The notes beneath the pieces were generated by a model. The model was given only the letters and a program-made list of their open reading frames with translations. It was not told the origin of the DNA and ran no database searches. Positions 56,746 to 64,000 of a DNA stretch of 64,000 bases are shown in pieces. Positions within the stretch are counted from its first letter, which is position 1. Each line of letters opens with the position of its first letter. The position numbers and the translations under genes are program-made. Source of the DNA: Gibbula magus (lineage: Eukaryota > Mollusca > Gastropoda > Trochida > Trochidae); contig OW388300.1 of NCBI GenBank assembly GCA_936450465.1, forward strand, positions 20,275,232 to 20,339,231, written 5' to 3'.

Positions 56746-57504
56746 CGGACCACATAAATTGTTGCTGAACTTCACTGATAGATAACTGTGCACAGGACCA
56801 CGTGCCGCAGCACCATGATATATATTAGTTGTTGTCTTTGTACTAGAGAGAAAGTTTTCTCACTGTCTCAAGGTCGATACATGTTTGCAGGGTACAAGAC
56901 ATAAATTACTTATGTAATTACGAGAATCAAACACGTAATACTTGATATTGAGCACCTCCCTGTATTAACCAGCTGAAGTTGTCTGATAGGCCCTACTAAA
57001 TAATGGAACTTCAGAAGAAGACGTAAATGACCGCATACGTAAGATCAGAACTTTGATGGTTTCTCAAAGTGAACGACCAACAAGGAAACTAAAGGTTACA
57101 TGAATCTGTGTTAAACCACATGTATAGACGTCCGTAAATGGAGCTAATGGGTTTGGTTATAAATGTTGTTTTCAATTAAGGCATAAGGAAGTGGAAGTGA
57201 TTTACATCTCCTTTGGATATGCTTGTCACTGTTATATTTCTTTTCTAATATTTAAAGTTCGGCAAAATCAAATTTTATATATTTTTAAAATATATCTAAA
57301 TATATATTTTATCATTATGTTAATGAATAAATAATTATCACAATCATAATAATAACTCATAATTTCAAAATGTACGTAAATGTCTAATGTTTATGTCAAG
57401 TATAAATCGAGCCAGACATTGGTGGTGTATATTTGTTGATCCGATTAAAGATGAAAATTATAAAATAACATCATGTACTCGACTTACATATCAATCCCAA
57501 ATTG

Positions 57505-57760
57505 CCTAATAAAATAGAAATACTTGTTCAAAATCGAGCAATGGCCTTATACATTGGCAGAAACTTTACACGTCCAGTTAACATGCACATTAGTTATATG
57601 ACCTATTAAACATTACCAACCATTTTTTTAAATTTTCCCCTTATAGATAGTTTCCAAAATTACGTTTGAATTCATAAGCGCCATTCGTCGTACAATGTTC
57701 GGTTTTCGATCAGATATCACTAGTTTCTTCTTTCTTTTGTCACCATACTAAATCTACAGT
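57505..57760 (-). mobile_element. TTAA-2 element, copy 4, decayed
   Basis: On the minus strand it keeps ATCTGATCGAAAACCG, AAACGTAATTTTGGAA, GTTTAATAGGTCATATAACTAATGTGCATGT and GCTCGATTTT-type blocks in the same order as copy 3 (the third of these reads as two adjoining segments). Termini are not preserved. Confidence 0.6.
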
Positions 57761-59454
57761 ATTGACATCGTTTTCACAGACGGATGGAATAACATTTTCG
57801 TTTGACATATGTGACTTCAATCACATGCTGAATGTGACTTTTAGAAGAAGTGAAGAACATTGTTACAGAAAGCAATTGTTGAGGTCTAAAGCTTCGTAGA
57901 GTAACTAGATTTAGTGATATCCCCTCTCTCCTCTCAGTCTGATTGAACAGTATCGACATGGTATCATTTACTGATGACCCAGACTTTCTTTCACCTTCCG
58001 GATATAGAGGGATTTCCCTCTCATGATCAACTCACCAACAGGTCTCGAGTACCCTTGGTAAATTAAAGTATACAGACAATGACTCGTTCACTCATCACAA
58101 CAATTCATACATTTATGTATATTAGTTTCTTCAGATAAAGCACCTTAATGTATTATTTCTTTCAGATTCAAACCATACACACATGGACAGACTGACACGT
58201 CTTGTGGTACCGGATGTTAAAAGTATTACGTCAATAAATGTAAAATGTTTCCCATTAGTCTTTTTCCTTGTCTTCAGTATTTCAGTATTGATAAAAAATA
58301 AAGCGGAAAACCATTCATTGCAATATGTGATAATTCCTAAATTAATTAATAAAGTAAATATTTTACTATGTAGGTTATTTCAATTACATACTTATTTCCA
58401 CTAAGTAATGAATATAAACATGCTTGTAATCAACTGTTAGTTGTTTTTCCATCAAGCACTCTTAGATTCATAGTATATTCAATAATAATTACACAATAGG
58501 CCATCAAAGCTACACTTGAATTGATCAAAACTGCCGTGATGTCACATTTTAATGTTAACATAAGTGATTTAAAAAATGATCTTTAAATGTGATGAAAAAC
58601 GTTCCATGACACCTATCATTATATCTGAATTCATTTGTTTATTCAACTCCGGACATATACATTATAGCTTTAGCATTATCTAAAATATGAATGTCGGTGA
58701 ACAACCCTGTTGAATAACGATGATAAAATGCTGTTGTTATTTAAAAAGGGCTTAATTTATTTGCCTTTACAGTGTCATAACCTTTTTTATGTGATAAAAT
58801 TATATACGAATGGATTCTGAGTTTAATCGTTGAAAGCGGTCAAAATTAACATCATTTAAATACAGGGGGTATTACTATTAATACCGATTACTCTTTAAAT
58901 CATACAGTGACCCCCAGATTTTCTAACATTTTTGGGTAAAAGACATACATGTAATAAACTTGCTGTTTTTTTTAAATAAGCGAATTCTAAAATAGTTAAT
59001 TTTATCGTCCCATCTCTCCTCAAAGCGAATCTTTGTGCAAGAGTCAACCAGCTAGAGATTAATAACAGAGTTTGTCATATGATTTTAGGAAACATGTGTG
59101 AATATGTGTATAGCCTGATCGATTGCAAACGTGACATGTATAGATGTGTTCTTATAAAAAATATCCCATCGGATACGTTCAACTGTATGGGTAATGAAGA
59201 TATGTTATGGTATTTGTTATAACGCATACATTGTGCATGGTATTCTGAATACAATAATTACTTCTTCAATATCTTTTGGTGAAGAATTTATTTGAGGTAT
59301 TTTAATTTTTTTTTACAATTTCGTTAGTAGATTAGGTCACATGTATTGTTTTATGAAAACAAATCCAGATAGAGATATGTATATCTCTTACATCAAAACC
59401 ACAATTGATTTTTTTGGGAAGATTTGTCCCCACTAGCTGTTGATTTATATTATA
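57761..59454. other. No recognised feature
   Basis: AT-rich sequence leading to the right duplicate. Nothing is supported. Confidence 0.4.
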
Positions 59455-60345
59455 TCATGTGTTTTACATCATCATTAAAATCCATAAATGATTTTAATAT
59501 GATTTCCAATTACATAACAGGTCAAACCTGGCTAAGACAGAATATGTGATAATATCAATTAGGTCAATAAAATCATCAATCAACGTCCATGCTGGATTAA
59601 GTGTGTCACATTCATCATCAACTACTTTTACGGTCAAACATCTGTTCAACTTTCGGTTTTCTGAATATGAAATGTGTTTATGGCATTTGAAAGGAAGCAT
59701 GGTGGGTGATTTTTTTAATAGCCGAAAGGAGAGTGAGGGTTATTCACAAGTGAATTACCGCCATAACCAAACCACGAAAGGGGCGCACTCAGACCAGTGG
59801 GCGAATTATAACAAATTAAAAAAAACATAACTTACACTATCATAACTAACTGATTTAATAACACTAAATAGAGATGAAGCTAAACAGTTAGTAACAATAA
59901 TTGTATTTATGTTTCAAAATAAATATACCGAGAAAGGGAATATAATGTTTATTGAATGTAGCCAGTAATTATGTAGTATTGAAAAATCGCCAATACACTT
60001 GTTTCATTTTTGCCTGTTGCAAGGCCTGCAGGCCAGTCACATCGTCATTGTATAAGCCGTTTATAGGAATAGAGCATGTCTGAAATTACATCTCTATCGT
60101 AGTCAACAATGTATATACTATCACAAAGTTGTTTTTGTTGTAACTTTGGAGGTTAAATACATACCTCCTGGCTCATGCAATCCGAAATCACGTCTGAAAG
60201 ATGAGAAACAAGCAGCTAGTTGTTGGGAGACAAACGGGTTGTTGTCACGTCAGAAGAAGATGACACATCTCATGAATATGCAGTTATAACATCAGTGTCG
60301 GTTTCATCCTCCTCTTCACATCAGTTGGATAAACAAGGTTAATAC

Positions 60346-60579
60346 ATGCTTGTTGCGTCACTGTTGTCTTGTTTCATATTGTCATGCTTCATATTGGTTT
60401 CAAATGGCGCATCCTATTGGCGGTTTCTGATCAATACTCAACTTTCCTCTGCAAGGCATAACTTGCACCAATCTCCATTACTGGCAAATTTAAGCATTGC
60501 AGCATGGCCTTTACTTTTCCGTGCTGACATAGCGGAGCGCTGCACCCGAACTCCTTATTGGGCACTGATAAAATGCTAG
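60346..60579 (+). CDS. Short ORF with signal-peptide-like start, right duplicate
   Basis: 77 codons beginning MLVASLLSCFILSCFILVS. After about residue 38 it no longer resembles the left copy. It is listed only because the hydrophobic start is shared by both duplicates. It is not established as a gene. Confidence 0.25.
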   Translation: MLVASLLSCFILSCFILVSNGASYWRFLINTQLSSARHNLHQSPLLANLSIAAWPLLFRADIAERCTRTPYWALIKC

Positions 60580-61562
60580 CACAGAAATGTTGAGCAAATG
60601 CAGCAAGACTTAAGTAGCCAATGATGGAGACTGGCGCGTGTTATGCTCTGCGTAAGAAAGTTGATAACTCGATAAGTTTGACGAAAGTGTTGCTGCATTC
60701 GAAATTTGTTCTTGGAAACTCCTAAGCCTGTTGTTGGTAAGAATTTTCATCCTCAAACACCCCAAAACGTTTATGAATATTGAAAACACTCATTTCTTGA
60801 TAATCATTTACTAGGGATTCAAGATAAAAGTTTAAACTTAATCAGCAAGTATCCTACCAGATCACATTTCTTTGAAACAAGTTCCAAGTTGGATGAACTT
60901 CAAATTGTAGTCTCTATACAATTCTGATACAGCAATGTTTATTTCTCAAGCCTACACAATATCATCTACAAACACTTTATACGATAAGATTTACATTGAA
61001 CATGCTTGGTATATTAAGTGCACTGTGTAGTGTAAACAAATCACAAATCACATGATTCATAAATCTAACACGAATATTAATCTGCATAATAAGTCAGCAA
61101 CACAAGATGATAGTTACTGACAGTAAACATGATCATAGATTTATTGTAATTATCTGATAGCTAATTAATTTAACGCACAAATCGTCAGGTGAATATGGTA
61201 AGTACACCCACCTCACATGTAATAGTTTCTAAAAGGAATATCCTTACACGATGTTTCAACACAATTAATCGGTCAGTAATTTGCGTTATTTGAAACACGA
61301 AATTGTCTACATTAAGGATGATGAAAACTATGAAACTGAATGCCCATCCCTCATGTTGTGAATGTATAATCCTTTATCGCATCTTGCAGTAATCCGTGCT
61401 AATGGAAACATGGGTGATTCATTAGAGAAAGGATATTAAAGTAAATGGAAATCACTCAAGCACGAAACATCAAGAATCAGATATCATATTTAGTTGTAAA
61501 TGCTGTGTAACCGATGCAAACAGACATTTATTAGTTACGTGAAAAAGATAACATATAGAGGA

Positions 61563-61995
61563 TATCTGTCTTTTCTTGACTAATACCATGTTTATAAACA
61601 TGTATTTGTCAACAATTGACAGATACTCTATTTATTATATGAGGTTATCCTTGTAATTACGTCCGAAAAGGGTCGTTTTCTCGCCGAGCAGCCCATCACC
61701 ACAGTAACACTGTGACGTTGTAAGCCAATATCTGTCTTTTCTTGACTAATACCATGTTTATCTCATCGAGTGAGGTAGAAAGGTTACATTTTCACGAGTG
61801 GCGCAGCCACGAGTGAAAATATATAACTTTTCTACCTCACGAGATGAGATAAACATGGTATTTGTCAAGAATTGACGGATAATCTATTTATAATATGATA
61901 TTATCGATGTAATTACGTCCGAAAAGGGTCGTTTTCACGCCAAGCGGGCGCAAGGAACAGCCCGTCACCACAGCAACACTGTGACGTCATAAGCC
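61563..61995 (+). mobile_element. Tandem dimer of a hairpin-plus-tail element
   Basis: Each unit has a hairpin starting TATCTGTCTTTTCTTGAC and a tail with AATTACGTCCGAAAAGGGTCG, then ACACTGTGACGT and TAAGCCA. In unit 2 the hairpin (61729-61882) has arms of about 70 bp around CACGAGTGGCGCAGCCACG. In unit 1 (61563-61625) it has shrunk to a short ATGTTTATAAACATG core. The block is absent from the left duplicate. Confidence 0.75.
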
Positions 61996-63560
61996 AAATT
62001 GCGCGCGAGACCATTGTTTTATGACGTCAAATTATCAGTCACTGGTCGCAGTGAAGGAATAAGTTATTCTCACTGTAGCTTGACAGACAGTTTATTTCAC
62101 TGATGAATCTCAGTATTTCATTGCTCGTCATATTCATATATTACGTCGATTTATTAGTTTATAGTGATGCTAAGGAAACAAACTTCAGAATCTCACCAAA
62201 CATATATTAAGTAATTTAACATGCATATATAATTCGATTGGGAACAGAAATAAATAATCCAACTGTGGCGTTGACACTTTAAACCAATTGAGTTTACTTA
62301 TCTGGTATGTTAGAGAAATTTCACCTCGATATTTCATTTGTGACTGGGCCTTCTTTCAACAAACAGTAGAGTGGTTGTTAGTCACAAAATGAACACACCT
62401 GTAATGTTTAACGATTGCGGTTGAGATAAACTTTAGTAGAGGATGTGTCATGCAAGGGGACCTAGCCTCATTTCACAAAGCTGCAAGTCATTTAGAAAAC
62501 AGCGTAGTTTTTCTTCTACTTCCTGAAATGTAAGTAAATGTTGGTTAATAGGTTTAACATAGATTGATCCAGTCAAACCCATTCGATATTTACTCTTTTA
62601 TCTTTTCTCACATAACTCGAGGTAAATCTAGACTAGCATAAGTTTGTGACTGTGAACATTTGATTGTTGAGATCTGTTTTGCTCTCCGAGAACTTCAATG
62701 ATATTTTATATGCGCTTTATTTCACTTGAATCACCGGAAATGCAGTAAAAACATTTAGACTCGGGGGTTCTAGCAAATAGTTGGCTTTTCCTAGAGGAAG
62801 ACCCTCAGACGCTGTCGCACCCTCGGGTCTTACCTTTTCTAGAACGGCCTCATATTCAGGTGTTATCCATTACTTTGAAGTCTTTAAAAACACTCTAATT
62901 TAATAGCCATTCAAAACAAATTAGCAGCGGAAATTCTTACAAAAAGCACGGGGATTTCCTAAAGAATGCCCGTTAAACTTCTGGTAGAAGTTTATCCAGT
63001 AAAAGAAGACCCTGGCGAGACAATCGAGTGACGTCACTAGAGGATTATAAAAAATACAATTCAGTGTAACTGTTAAATCTGTTTAAAATGGCGAGTGGTA
63101 TATTGGCGTGATGCTGAAGAACTGCTGAGAACAATAACTTATCACGAGACAAATGAACGATTTTGGTGTGTTCAGAGTTTGTAGATATATTACAATGCAT
63201 AACATTTAAACAGTGAAAAGGGGCAGTCACGGTCCCCTTTTGAAAACAATTTCATGTAATGTAGATTTTCGTTCTAATGTTGTTACCAACAATGAATGAC
63301 AAAGCCTTGCCGTACTCTCATGGGCGGTCAGTTGTAGCAAATTCGAATTTCATCTTTTTTCTTCAGTATTCCATTTAAGCAGTACTTCCATTTAGATTTT
63401 CTTGACAAGTCAAGTCTCTAAAGAGATTTCTACAGCTTTCACCGTCATGCAAAAAGAATTGACAAATCCTTCAATTGTCAGATCTATAGTTAATATGGTT
63501 GATTGACTGCAACAGGTCTTCACCACTTCATGACTTCTTTCTATTAAGGGTCATAGAAAC

Positions 63561-64000
63561 ATCACAACTTCTAGTTTTATTTTCACAGGAAATTAAATCA
63601 TGAATTAACAAGCTGCATCAAACATTCTTATAATTGCTTTATAAGATTTAGAAATATCTTTTGTTATAATCACTTTCTTAAAATGTCAAAATATCACGAA
63701 TTATTTCTTAATATTTGTTAAAATATTAGTTAATATTATTACTCGTCGATAACAGGAAGTAACAAGCTGCAAGATGCTAGAAATATGATTGCTTATTAGA
63801 GATCTAAAGAATGAAAGAAATAATTCCACGCAAGCGATCTTCAACTGGTCCGTGAGTAATTACTCCTTGAAATGAATGAAGTTCAAAAACTCTTAATCAA
63901 AACTCGGATTCAAGCAGAATAGAGAAAAATGTATAATACGAAACAGCGTGTAGTGGCGGATCAAAAAGAGACTTGAACAAAATTGCATGTAAATTTGACG
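63561..64000. other. No recognised feature
   Basis: AT-rich end of the window. Confidence 0.4.

Larger units (their letters stand above)
59455..63560 (+). repeat. Segmental duplication, right copy
   Basis: Collinear with 46850-51960, lacking the LINE, the TTAA-3 element, the 47125-48290 block and the tandem duplications. It has its own insertion of a hairpin dimer at about 61563-61995. Confidence 0.85.

Overview
The window is AT-rich animal nuclear DNA, most likely from a bivalve-like mollusc. That assignment is inference. It rests on intron-split secreted fibrinogen-related genes, a tRNA-headed SINE with a mollusc-style tail, a DIRS-type element, and many short TTAA- and TA-flanked elements. 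Nothing looks prokaryotic, and no rRNA, CRISPR array or intact tRNA gene was seen.

Host genes. A single-exon gene on the minus strand (4356-5306) encodes a secreted 316-residue protein with a Gly/Gln/Asn-rich tail. Two paralogous four-exon genes face each other. Gene 1 (plus, 13930-20755) and gene 2 (minus, 42732-36693) each encode a signal peptide, a PAN/apple-like cysteine domain, a four-cysteine EGF-like module and a fibrinogen-related domain. By my exon calls both give 354 residues, with matching exon lengths (315, 103, 288 and 359 nt) and phases. They probably act as secreted recognition lectins. Weak evidence for further exons on the minus strand lies at 44624-45101.

Mobile DNA. Between the paralogs, 22190-29142 is a degenerate DIRS-type tyrosine-recombinase element. 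It has inverted terminal repeats, an internal complementary region matching both outer ends, gag-like and recombinase remnants, and GC-rich minisatellites where reverse transcriptase would be expected. A SINE with a tRNA-Arg-like head sits inside its recombinase. Other elements are a 5'-truncated LINE (10387-13155), two copies of a second LINE family (31627-32535 and 50065-50516), and two copies of a tRNA-headed SINE (7871-8190 and 56500-56745). Short inverted-repeat families are named here TTAA-1, -2, -3, TA-1, -2, -3 and CAGGG-1. There is a 1.9-kb nested foldback (29762-31626), a TIR-bounded array of palindromes (33702-34307) and several long hairpins.

Right side. About 46.85-51.96 kb and 59.45-63.56 kb are diverged copies of one segment. 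The left copy gained a LINE, a TTAA element and local tandem duplications that the right copy lacks, so the order of events can be read directly. Long stretches of the right third hold nothing I recognise.
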